From: Candidatus Firestoneibacteriota bacterium
GTDB lineage: Bacteria > Oederibacteriota > JAAXVQ01
Length of the DNA: 6,917 nt
Assembly: GCA_013335425.1 (NCBI GenBank)
Contig: JAAXVQ010000105.1
Coordinates: forward strand, 1-6,917
Direction of reading: 5' to 3'
Below, piece by piece: positions 1 through 6,723 of the stretch; within the stretch, counting starts at the first letter, position 1; each line of letters begins with the position of its first letter. Both the position numbers and the translations under genes were made by a program. The notes under the pieces were generated by a model. The model was not told the DNA's origin. It ran no database searches and worked only from the letters and a program-made list of their open reading frames with translations.

Positions 1-498
<498 letters not shown>

Positions 499-520
499 TA
501 GGACGCCCCTGAGGACGTTT

Positions 521-539
521 GCCGTCAAGCCGGCTTTTT
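521..539 (+). terminator. Weak intrinsic terminator candidate after pheS
   Basis: A four-pair GC stem (GCCG at 521-524 with CGGC at 531-534, six-base loop) is followed by five T residues (535-539), 22 bases after the pheS stop. An overlapping alternative stem pairs GACG (514-517) with CGTC (523-526). The T-run lies only on the plus-strand side, so it would serve pheS rather than cvpA. The stem is short, so this is only a candidate. Confidence 0.3.
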
Positions 540-542
540 AAA

Positions 543-1040
543 CTAGCGCGATAAAGTTTTTTCCAAGGCCGGCCACCAGGTTACGCCTGCATGCCAAAGG
601 GGTTGGACCATTTGGAGCATGGGCTTGGCTAAAGTGGATTGATTCAGGGAAGACATGAGAAATGCCGGCATCGAGGCCTGCATCCGGGCCGCGCCGAAGG
701 CGATAGCCAGGAGCAGGGCGGTTCCGGCCAGCGCCGCGCCCACCGCGCGGTCCAGCCAGGACAAGGCCACGGCGGAAAACACGGCCGTGACGGCCGAACC
801 CAATAGCCAAACCAGGATACTTGCAATTAAACAGGGTGTGACCCAGGCCAAAGCGGCGGAGGCCCGGGGAGAGAAATGGGCTTGAAATCCGTCCAGCAGG
901 CGGGCTTGGAAATGATTGCCGGCCCAAACGCCCAGGAAAACGGCGGCCGCCAAAGTCAACAGGCGAATGCTCCGGATTTTCCAACCCAGAATCAAAAAGC
1001 TCAACAGCAACACCAGTAGGGCAATGTCCGCAAGATTCAT
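543..1040 (-). CDS. cvpA: CvpA-family integral inner-membrane protein
   Basis: This is a 165-residue hydrophobic protein of the CvpA family. The name comes from E. coli, where the gene is needed for colicin V production; its molecular activity is not well defined. The N-terminus MNLADIALLVLLLSFLILGW is typical of the family. Four membrane segments can be seen at about residues 5-20, 27-42, 64-92 and 99-118, and the family's D-R-x-x-G-x4-G signature appears as LDRAVGAALAG (residues 96-106) at the start of the fourth. The length suits the family (about 160-180). The start is well fixed: a stop codon (TGA) lies in frame two codons upstream, and no other Met occurs before residue 120. There is no Shine-Dalgarno sequence, and a near-consensus promoter ends five bases before the ATG, implying a leaderless message. 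The gene converges on pheS and diverges from the TPR gene. The family call is firm; orthology to E. coli cvpA is less so. Confidence 0.85.
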   Translation of the reverse strand: MNLADIALLVLLLSFLILGWKIRSIRLLTLAAAVFLGVWAGNHFQARLLDGFQAHFSPRASAALAWVTPCLIASILVWLLGSAVTAVFSAVALSWLDRAVGAALAGTALLLAIAFGAARMQASMPAFLMSSLNQSTLAKPMLQMVQPLWHAGVTWWPALEKTLSR

Positions 1041-1045
1041 GCTTC

Positions 1046-1075
1046 ATGGTAGCACTGATGTTTTATCCCTGTCAA
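1046..1075 (-). promoter_or_regulatory. Sigma-70-type promoter of cvpA (predicted leaderless transcript)
   Basis: Read on the minus strand, a perfect -35 hexamer TTGACA (1075-1070) is followed by an 18-base spacer and the -10 hexamer TACCAT (1051-1046; four of six consensus bases). TGC directly upstream makes an extended -10 (TGn). Only five bases (GAAGC) separate the -10 from the cvpA ATG at 1040, so transcription should begin at or within a base or two of the A of the start codon. Confidence 0.65.
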
Positions 1076-1127
1076 GGCAGTGCGCACACAGCCTGGTCTT
1101 CGGGCTCGGATGCAGGTGTTTTGTTTC

Positions 1128-1157
1128 TTGCCGGATTTTTTGGTTGGGGAGTATAAT
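1128..1157 (+). promoter_or_regulatory. Sigma-70-type promoter of the TPR-uvrB operon
   Basis: A perfect -10 hexamer TATAAT (1152-1157) lies 18 bases downstream of TTGCCG (1128-1133; four of six matches to TTGACA). The expected start of transcription is near 1164, giving a 5' leader of about 25 bases before the ATG at 1189. The leader contains a GGGGGAGA ribosome-binding site (1175-1182) at good spacing. No LexA-type operator was recognised here, so SOS control of uvrB cannot be claimed. Confidence 0.6.
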
Positions 1158-1188
1158 TAGTCTTAGATAGCGCTGGGGGAGACGGGTT

Positions 1189-2385
1189 ATGGGCGAGAAC
1201 GAAGAAAAAAGAATCACGGTGAAAGTGGCGTATAACTATTTCCAGTCCGGCAACTGGGACCGGGCGCTGGAAGAGTATAAAAAGCTCATCGCCATTGACC
1301 CCATGGACTTTTTAGTCCACAACATGCTGGCGGAGATATTCACCCGTAAAGGGGATAAAACCGAAGCGATCCGGGAATACCTGCATGCTGCCTCGTTATT
1401 GCGCGCCACCAACAACATGGAAAAGGCGGTACAAGCCTACAGCCGTGTCCTTAAACTCGATCCGCAGCACACCGAAGCCCGTGAAAAAACCGAAGAAGTT
1501 GTCAAGACGCGCATGGTGGAAGTCGGCGATTTGATGCGCCGGGGGCTGTTCAAGCAAGCCCTGGAGGTTTGCGAACGGTTGGACGAAAAAATACCCGACC
1601 ATCCCCTGATTCAAGAAACTCTGGCTGAAATTGAAAAACGGAAAAAAGACCAGGTGGTCGTTGCCACGCCGCCGGTTTTTGCGGGAACTCGGGACTTGGC
1701 CGCCACGGATACGGCTATGAAACGGGATGATGTGGTTAAAAACCTGTACGCCATGGCCGAGAATTACGAAGGCAAACAATCCTGGGACGAAGCCGTGGAA
1801 GCCTACATTACGATCTTGCGTTTTAATCCCGAGGACGAAGCCGCCCGTTCCAAATTGCATGCGCTTTACCGCAAGGTCACCAGGCAGGATAAGGCCGTGG
1901 AGGTTTGGGCGCGCATTCAATCCGAGGACAAACGTCGGTTGGAACATGCTAAAACCAAAGCCAAAGAGACGCCTCTGCCTGAGAGCGGTGGGAGTGAGAC
2001 TGGTTCCGGCGTTTTGTCCGAAGAGCCGAACTTTACGGTCCCCAAACGGGCGGATTTCGGAGAATTGGCGGAAATGGAGCGCTTGCGTCAGGAAGCCGAA
2101 TCCCGTTTGCGCCGCGCCGTGGAAGACCGCCGGGAACGGGATAAATTTCAAAGGGAAACCCAAACGCCGGAAGCGGCGGCCACGGTGCCTGCGGCCTCAG
2201 CCGGTATCGATTCGCCTCATTCCGAGCAGGATATCAGCGTGTTGACCACCCAAGCGCACATGTATATTCAGCAGAACCTGCTCGTCGAGGCCATGCGCCT
2301 CTGCCAGCATCTGCTGGAACTCAACCCTCAAAATCAGGACGTGCGCGGTATTTTGCAGAAAATCTTCGAACGCAAGAAATTCTAA
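1189..2385 (+). CDS. TPR-repeat protein encoded directly upstream of uvrB
   Basis: This 398-residue soluble protein has no signal peptide or membrane segment. Tetratricopeptide repeats are visible at about residues 11-44 ([20 protein letters not shown] then DP), 45-92 (degenerate, ending YSRVLKLDP), 110-140 ([21 protein letters not shown]), 184-217 ([18 protein letters not shown]) and 350-382 ([19 protein letters not shown]). A low-complexity linker (about 258-285) and a strongly charged, probably helical stretch (about 290-323) separate the last repeat from the rest. TPRs normally act as scaffolds for protein-protein contacts; nothing shows an enzymatic activity. The ATG at 1189 is supported by GGGGGAGA six bases upstream and by a promoter. 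The stop codon TAA shares one base with the uvrB ATG (TAATG), so the two genes are translationally coupled. I do not recognise a named family. A link to DNA repair rests only on position. Confidence 0.85.
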   Translation: MGENEEKRITVKVAYNYFQSGNWDRALEEYKKLIAIDPMDFLVHNMLAEIFTRKGDKTEAIREYLHAASLLRATNNMEKAVQAYSRVLKLDPQHTEAREKTEEVVKTRMVEVGDLMRRGLFKQALEVCERLDEKIPDHPLIQETLAEIEKRKKDQVVVATPPVFAGTRDLAATDTAMKRDDVVKNLYAMAENYEGKQSWDEAVEAYITILRFNPEDEAARSKLHALYRKVTRQDKAVEVWARIQSEDKRRLEHAKTKAKETPLPESGGSETGSGVLSEEPNFTVPKRADFGELAEMERLRQEAESRLRRAVEDRRERDKFQRETQTPEAAATVPAASAGIDSPHSEQDISVLTTQAHMYIQQNLLVEAMRLCQHLLELNPQNQDVRGILQKIFERKKF

Positions 2386-4484
2386 TGCCCGAGCCGCGCG
2401 CTTTTCGGCTTAATTCTCAATATCAGCCCGGAGGCGATCAGCCGCAAGCCATCGCCGGGCTGGAAAAGTTTGTGCGGGAAGGCGCGCCCGCGGCCACCCT
2501 TATCGGGGTCACCGGTTCGGGCAAGACCTTCACCATGGCCAATCTGATCGCCCGACTGCAGCGCCCCACCCTGGTGATCTCCCACAACAAGACCCTGGCC
2601 GCCCAACTTTACGGCGAATTCAAGGAATTTTTTCCGGACAATGCCGCCCGCTATTTTGTTTCCTATTACGATTATTACCAGCCGGAAGCCTACATTCCGG
2701 GATCCGACACCTTTATTGAAAAAGACTCCGCCATCAACGAAGAATTGGATCGTTTGCGCCTGGAAGCCACTCATGCGCTTTTAACCCGGCGGGACACGGT
2801 GGTGGTGGCTTCCGTTTCCTGCATTTTCGGCATCGGCTCTCCGGAATGGTACCGGGGCATGGATTTAGCGTTGAGCGTCGGGCAGGTGCTGGGGCGCGAG
2901 GATTTCTTATACCGACTCGTGCAAATGCAGTACACGCGCGGTGATGTGGACTTTTTTCGCGGCCGGTTCCGCGTCAAAGGCGACGTAGTGGAGATCTTTC
3001 CGGCCTACGAGGAAAACGCCTATCGATTGGAATTTTTCGGCAACACCCTGGAGAAGCTCTCCGAGATAGAACCCATCAGCGGCCATACCCGCCAAGTGCT
3101 CACGGAGTTGAGCATCTACCCGGCCCGTCATTTTGTGATGCCTCAGGAGCAAATGGAAAAAGCGCTCGTGTCGATTAGGGCCGAGCTGGAGACCCGCGTG
3201 CCGGAACTGGAGAAATCGGGAAAATTGCTGGAAGCTCAGCGTCTCCGTCAGCGCACCGAATTCGACATGGAAATGATAAAGGAAATCGGCTACTGCCAAG
3301 GCATTGAAAATTATTCCAGGCATATGGACGGGCGGTCTCCGGGTGAGCCGCCGTTTACGCTCTTGGATTATTTCCCGGAAGACGCCCTGGTCATTATCGA
3401 TGAATCGCACGTGACCATACCTCAGTTGCGGGGCATGCATGCCGGGGATCGTTCCCGTAAAAATACCCTGGTGGAATTCGGCTTTCGCCTGCCTTCGGCT
3501 TTCGACAATCGCCCCCTGTATTTTGAAGAATTTGAGAAAAAGGTCAAGCAGGCGGTTTACGTCTCGGCCACACCGGCGGAGTACGAGCTCAAGCGCAGCG
3601 GTGATCGGACCGTAGAGCAACTGATTCGTCCCACGGGCTTGGTGGATCCGCGGGTAACCATGCATCCGGTTACCGACCAGGTCGATCACGTTCTGGGGGA
3701 AATAAAAAAACGTGCCGAGCGTCAGGAACGCGTTTTGGTGACCACCTTGACCAAGCGCATGGCCGAGGATTTAACCGAGTATTTAACCCAGATGGGCGTG
3801 CGGGTGCGTTACCTGCACTCGGACATTGAAACTATGGAACGGGTCAAGATAATCCGGGACTTGCGCGCCGGGGAATTTGATTGCCTGGTGGGCATCAATC
3901 TCCTGCGCGAAGGATTGGACCTGCCTGAAGTTTCTTTGGTGGCCATTTTGGATGCGGACAAGGAAGGGTTTTTGCGTTCAGGCACTTCGCTGATCCAAAC
4001 CATCGGTCGCGCGGCCCGGCATGTGAACGGGGAAGTCATTCTATACGCGGATAAAATGACCCGTTCCCTGAATTTTGCCGTGGGAGAAACCAACCGGCGG
4101 CGGGAAAAACAATTGGCATACAATCTTGAGCACCACATCACGCCCGAGAGCATCAAAAAACAGATCCGGGACGTGTTGGGCAGCGTTTCCGAAATGGATT
4201 ATTTTACCCTGCCTTCGGCCCGGGAAGAGGCGGGGGAATACCTGCTGCCCGAGGAGATCCCGCGTCGCATCGTGGCCCTGGAAGCGCAGATGAACAAGGC
4301 AGCCCTGGACCTGGACTTTGAGCGCGCGGCCGAATTGCGCGACCGGATTTCGGAGTTGCGGCATCTAAACCCTGCGCACGCGTTCTTAAAACCCCTGCCC
4401 GCGGGCACGCACGCGCGCCATCCCCGCAGCCGTCTCCCCAAGGCCGCCACCCGGCGCGTGAATCGGCGTTTGGGGTATAAATAA
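2385..4484 (+). CDS. uvrB: UvrABC excinuclease subunit B (DNA damage-verifying helicase-like ATPase)
   Basis: UvrB takes damaged DNA from UvrA, verifies the lesion by threading one strand behind a beta-hairpin, and recruits UvrC for incision. The 699 residues show the family's full set of motifs: Walker A GVTGSGKT (41-48, K47), the beta-hairpin region with [20 protein letters not shown] (94-113), the Walker B-type IIDESHV box (337-343), the conserved [20 protein letters not shown] region (348-367), VSATP (393-397), and helicase motif [10 protein letters not shown] (538-545). A UVR domain for UvrC/UvrA contact lies at about 627-661 ([15 protein letters not shown]). E. coli UvrB is 673 residues and ends soon after this domain; here about 38 extra residues follow, rich in Arg, Lys, His and Pro. 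The start is fixed by similarity ([22 protein letters not shown] N-terminus) and overlaps the TPR stop codon. The catalytic residues are intact, so it should be functional. Confidence 0.98.
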   Translation: MPEPRAFRLNSQYQPGGDQPQAIAGLEKFVREGAPAATLIGVTGSGKTFTMANLIARLQRPTLVISHNKTLAAQLYGEFKEFFPDNAARYFVSYYDYYQPEAYIPGSDTFIEKDSAINEELDRLRLEATHALLTRRDTVVVASVSCIFGIGSPEWYRGMDLALSVGQVLGREDFLYRLVQMQYTRGDVDFFRGRFRVKGDVVEIFPAYEENAYRLEFFGNTLEKLSEIEPISGHTRQVLTELSIYPARHFVMPQEQMEKALVSIRAELETRVPELEKSGKLLEAQRLRQRTEFDMEMIKEIGYCQGIENYSRHMDGRSPGEPPFTLLDYFPEDALVIIDESHVTIPQLRGMHAGDRSRKNTLVEFGFRLPSAFDNRPLYFEEFEKKVKQAVYVSATPAEYELKRSGDRTVEQLIRPTGLVDPRVTMHPVTDQVDHVLGEIKKRAERQERVLVTTLTKRMAEDLTEYLTQMGVRVRYLHSDIETMERVKIIRDLRAGEFDCLVGINLLREGLDLPEVSLVAILDADKEGFLRSGTSLIQTIGRAARHVNGEVILYADKMTRSLNFAVGETNRRREKQLAYNLEHHITPESIKKQIRDVLGSVSEMDYFTLPSAREEAGEYLLPEEIPRRIVALEAQMNKAALDLDFERAAELRDRISELRHLNPAHAFLKPLPAGTHARHPRSRLPKAATRRVNRRLGYK

Positions 4485-4524
4485 AAACGAAAAATAACCT
4501 GTGGGATCCGCACCTTGTGAGGTT

Positions 4525-4562
4525 GGCCCCTGGCAGGGCAGTTTTCTTAAAAAAAGGGGAAG
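4525..4562 (+). repeat. Left terminal inverted repeat of the uvrB-uvrC gap element
   Basis: This is the 38-base left arm, starting GGCCCCTGGCAGGGCAG and ending with seven A residues and GGGGAAG. It is the reverse complement of 4703-4740 except at one base. Read on the minus strand it gives CTTCCCC followed by T7, the mirror of the right arm. Confidence 0.9.
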
Positions 4563-4702
4563 TCCATGCCCGCCTACACGTTGGCATGGCAGCACGCCCC
4601 AGGGCTTACGCGAGCACGGTGTGCCGAAGCAGGGGATGCAAATGGCCACGTGTTTGGAGGTTTTACGCGAGTGCCCACGAGGAACACCTGGCCGTTAAGG
4701 GC

Positions 4703-4740
4703 CTTCCCCTTTTTTTAAGAAAACTGCCCTACCAGGGGCC
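4703..4740 (-). repeat. Right terminal inverted repeat of the uvrB-uvrC gap element
   Basis: This is the 38-base right arm. On the plus strand it reads CTTCCCC followed by seven T residues, then AAGAAAACTGCCCTACC and AGGGGCC. The GC-rich paired segment directly followed by T7 resembles an intrinsic terminator, although the pairing partner lies about 140 bases upstream and the T-run itself is paired in the full fold. Confidence 0.9.
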
Positions 4741-4790
4741 TGTCACGCCAGGGAGGATTATTTGTAAAAGGTTCCCAGACACAGGTGTCG

Positions 4791-4836
4791 TGTTTTTAGG
4801 GAAACTGTCTTGCCGGGCGCAACCACCCCTGGGTGG
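4791..4836 (-). repeat. Diverged partial copy of the right inverted repeat and its flank
   Basis: Bases 4791-4820 (containing TTTTTAGGGAAACTGTC) match the right-arm segment 4710-4739 at 22 of 30 positions, and six of the eight differences are A/G or C/T transitions. The similarity goes on past the arm with a one-base shift: 4824-4836 match 4744-4756 at 10 of 13. The copy is a direct repeat of the right end, about 80 bases downstream of it. No matching left end was found. It looks like the decayed remnant of a second element or of a local duplication. Confidence 0.6.
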
Positions 4837-4849
4837 TATTCCACCGGAA
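4822..4849 (+). promoter_or_regulatory. Overlapping, mutually exclusive hairpins in the uvrC leader
   Basis: ACCACCC (4822-4828) can pair with GGGTGGT (4831-4837). GGTGG (4832-4836) can instead pair with CCACC (4841-4845) around a TATT loop, and TTCC (4839-4842) can pair with GGAA (4846-4849). These choices exclude one another. They lie about 25-50 bases upstream of the uvrC ribosome-binding site (AAAGGTG, 4874-4880), but the second hairpin does not cover that site. A regulatory role is conjecture. Confidence 0.3.
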
Positions 4850-4884
4850 ATGTTTAAGAGACGTTTCAAGTAAAAAGGTGTCCC

Positions 4885-6702
4885 ATGTCTTCTGAACTGC
4901 TGGCCAAAGTCAACCCGCCCGACAAACCCGGCGTCTACATCATGCGCGAGGCCCAGGGCAAGATCATCTATGTGGGCAAAGCCGTTTCCTTGAAGAAAAG
5001 GTTGGCTTCGTATTTTCGCGCCCAGGCACAGTTGGAACCCAAGACGCAGGCTTTGGTCAAACGCCTGGCGGACATTGAAGTCATGGTCACGGACACGGAG
5101 ATCGAAGCGCTGGTGCTGGAATGCACGCTGATAAAAAAACACCGGCCGCGCTACAACGTGGTCATGCGCGACGACAAGAGTTATCCGTATTTGAAGGTAA
5201 CCGTGCAGGAACCCTACCCGCGTCTACTGATGACCCGCAAACCGTTTGTAGACGAAGCCCGGTACTTCGGTCCTTTTGTCGGCGGTTCCCTGCGTGAAGC
5301 CGTGCGGGTGATTTCCCTCCATTATGGGCTCCGCTTGTGCAAGTTGGACCTGAAACCCGGCGGACCCCAAGCCCGCCCTTGTCTCTATGCCCAAATCGCG
5401 CAATGCGACGAAATTTGCCAGGGCAAGGGAACACCCGAAAAATACCGGCAGCGGGTGCAGGCGGTTTTGGAGTTTCTGCAAGGCGGTGCGGACACCTTGA
5501 CACCGGAGCTGGAAACGCGCATGCGCCGGGATGCCGAGGCTCAGCAATTCGAACTGGCCGCCAAATGGCGCGATGTGCTTGCGGATATTGCGCTTATCCG
5601 TCAAAAGCCGCTGCTGAGTTCCACCTCCCGCGAAGACCGGGATATCCTCTCTTTGGCGCATGCGGGCGGATCGGCCACGGTTGAAATTTTCACCGTGCGG
5701 TCCGGCAATCTGGAAGGAAGGCGTCATTACTTCCTGCAGCACGTGGGCGCGGACAATCGTGCCGATCTTTTGGCCCAGGCCATGACGCAATATTATTCGC
5801 AAGCCGTGGCCTTGCCGCCGGAAATCCTTTTACCCGAGGAACCCAGTGAAGGCGATCTGATCCGTCGTTGGCTGGGACGGCAGCGGGGTGAGCCCGTGGT
5901 AGTGCGGCTTCCGGAAACTGATGAAGAAAAACGCATGTTGAAAATGGCGGAGACCAACGCCTGGTTGTATTTAAAGCACAGCCAAAGCGGTGAAGCGGGG
6001 GAGCCCAGCGCCGAGGAAACGGCCGCCCTGGAGAGCCTGCGCGTATCCCTGGGTCTGGGCAAAACGCCGGAACGCATCGAAGGCTACGATATTTCCAATA
6101 TTTCGGGGACCGATGCCGTGGGTTCGCAAGTTGTGTTTCTCCAGGGTCGGGCGGACCCTTCGGCGTATCGGCGTTATCGCATCCGCAGCGTGCAAGGGCC
6201 GAATGATTTTGCCATGCTTCAGGAAGTGCTCTTCCGCCGTTTAAAACGCGTGGGGGAGCACGGTTTGCCCCGGCCGGATTTGTTGGTGATCGACGGCGGT
6301 GCCGGCCAATTATCGGCCGTGCAAGCCGTCCTGAAGGAATTGGCGCTGGAAGTGCCGGTCATCGGTTTGGCCAAACAACATGAAGAAATTTATCAGCCCG
6401 GAAGAATCGAGCCTCTCCGTTTGCCGCTCGAAAGCCCGGCACTGAGGTTGCTGACCCGGCTGCGCGACGAAGCGCACCGATTTGCCGTGGCCTATCACCG
6501 CCGTTTGCGGAGCCGGCGCATGCATGTTTCCGCCCTGGATAAGGTTGAGGGATTGGGATTGGCGAAACGGCGCACCTTGCTGCGTTCCTTTGGGAGCGTG
6601 GAAGCCCTGCTGCAAGTTTCTGAAGATGATTTGGCGGCGGTAGCGGGCATCGGGCCTGTTTTGGCTCGACGGATTCAGAAAGAACTCCGGAAAAACAGTT
6701 AA
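4885..6702 (+). CDS. uvrC: UvrABC excinuclease subunit C (dual-incision nuclease)
   Basis: UvrC joins the UvrB-DNA complex and cuts the damaged strand on both sides of the lesion. All domains are present in the 605 residues (E. coli has 610). The N-terminal GIY-YIG nuclease, for the 3' cut, has GVYIM (16-20) and IIYVGKA (27-33), with likely catalytic Y29, R39 and E79. Four cysteines, C152, C166, C174 and C178, match the spacing of the family's iron-sulfur cluster site. A UVR domain that contacts UvrB lies at about 206-238. The RNase H-like nuclease, for the 5' cut, has GYDISN (D402), GPNDF (D441), LLVIDGGAGQ (D470) and RDEAHRFA (H531). Tandem helix-hairpin-helix motifs close the protein (about 549-605, with VEGLGLAKR and VAGIGPVLARR). 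The ATG follows AAAGGTG at suitable spacing. It is separated from uvrB by the 400-base structured gap, so it may be partly uncoupled from it. No key residue is missing. Confidence 0.98.
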   Translation: MSSELLAKVNPPDKPGVYIMREAQGKIIYVGKAVSLKKRLASYFRAQAQLEPKTQALVKRLADIEVMVTDTEIEALVLECTLIKKHRPRYNVVMRDDKSYPYLKVTVQEPYPRLLMTRKPFVDEARYFGPFVGGSLREAVRVISLHYGLRLCKLDLKPGGPQARPCLYAQIAQCDEICQGKGTPEKYRQRVQAVLEFLQGGADTLTPELETRMRRDAEAQQFELAAKWRDVLADIALIRQKPLLSSTSREDRDILSLAHAGGSATVEIFTVRSGNLEGRRHYFLQHVGADNRADLLAQAMTQYYSQAVALPPEILLPEEPSEGDLIRRWLGRQRGEPVVVRLPETDEEKRMLKMAETNAWLYLKHSQSGEAGEPSAEETAALESLRVSLGLGKTPERIEGYDISNISGTDAVGSQVVFLQGRADPSAYRRYRIRSVQGPNDFAMLQEVLFRRLKRVGEHGLPRPDLLVIDGGAGQLSAVQAVLKELALEVPVIGLAKQHEEIYQPGRIEPLRLPLESPALRLLTRLRDEAHRFAVAYHRRLRSRRMHVSALDKVEGLGLAKRRTLLRSFGSVEALLQVSEDDLAAVAGIGPVLARRIQKELRKNS

Positions 6703-6723
6703 CTGCATTGGGGAGTGAAAGAC

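Larger units (their letters stand above)
4525..4740. repeat. 216-base element with 38-base terminal inverted repeats and cloverleaf fold
   Basis: The ends 4525-4562 and 4703-4740 are inverted repeats matching at 37 of 38 positions; the exception is C4534 opposite A4731. They begin GGCCCCTGG and include an A7/T7 run next to GGGGAAG/CTTCCCC. The pairing resumes outside with GTGA (4517-4520) and TCAC (4743-4746). The interior forms three more arms. Arm A is CCATGCC (4564-4570) with GGCATGG (4583-4589). Arm B is 4592-4639, with GCA/TGC, CCCC/GGGG, GCTT/AAGC, CG/CG and GCAC/GTGC stacked around a GGT loop. Arm C is 4644-4654 with 4683-4693, 10 of 11 pairs. It lies between uvrB and uvrC, 40 bases after the uvrB stop. 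The remaining gap sequence (4485-4524) shows nothing I recognise. No transposase gene and no clear target-site duplication are visible. It could be a MITE-like or REP-like repeat or a structured RNA gene; the sequence does not decide between them. Confidence 0.85.

Noticed and set aside
1080..1087. Palindrome GTGCGCAC between the two divergent promoters, as a possible operator
   Set aside because: It is only eight bases, its flanks do not extend the symmetry, and it overlaps neither promoter core. It could be chance.
1396..2163. Long minus-strand open frame (255 codons) opposite the TPR gene
   Set aside because: It is antisense to a convincing TPR coding sequence; its length reflects codon use of the real gene.
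2907..3689. Long minus-strand open frame (260 codons) opposite uvrB
   Set aside because: It is antisense to intact, conserved uvrB with no recognisable domain of its own.
4386..4649. Minus-strand open frame running from the element into the uvrB 3' end
   Set aside because: It overlaps the true uvrB coding end and the repeat; the protein is low-complexity and unlike any family I know.
4513..4752. Target-site duplication flanking the inverted-repeat element
   Set aside because: The bases flanking the two ends do not form a direct repeat; the outer GTGA/TCAC match is inverted and extends the stem instead.
4810..4840. Possible uvrC promoter with TTGCCG as -35
   Set aside because: The -35 resembles that of the TPR promoter, but no -10 better than three of six matches lies at 16-19 bases spacing, and the -35 falls within the diverged repeat copy.
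4517..4873. Open frame of 118 codons across the uvrB-uvrC gap on the plus strand
   Set aside because: It lies wholly over the inverted repeats and their diverged copy, its start sits in the outer stem, it has no good ribosome-binding site, and differences between the repeat copies fall on all codon positions rather than mainly the third. It looks non-coding.
4485..4884. CRISPR array, tRNA, 6S RNA, SRP RNA or RNase P RNA in the gap
   Set aside because: There are no regularly spaced direct repeats, no T-loop or anticodon arm pattern, and no signature segments of those RNAs that I could recognise. The four-way fold is much larger than a tRNA.
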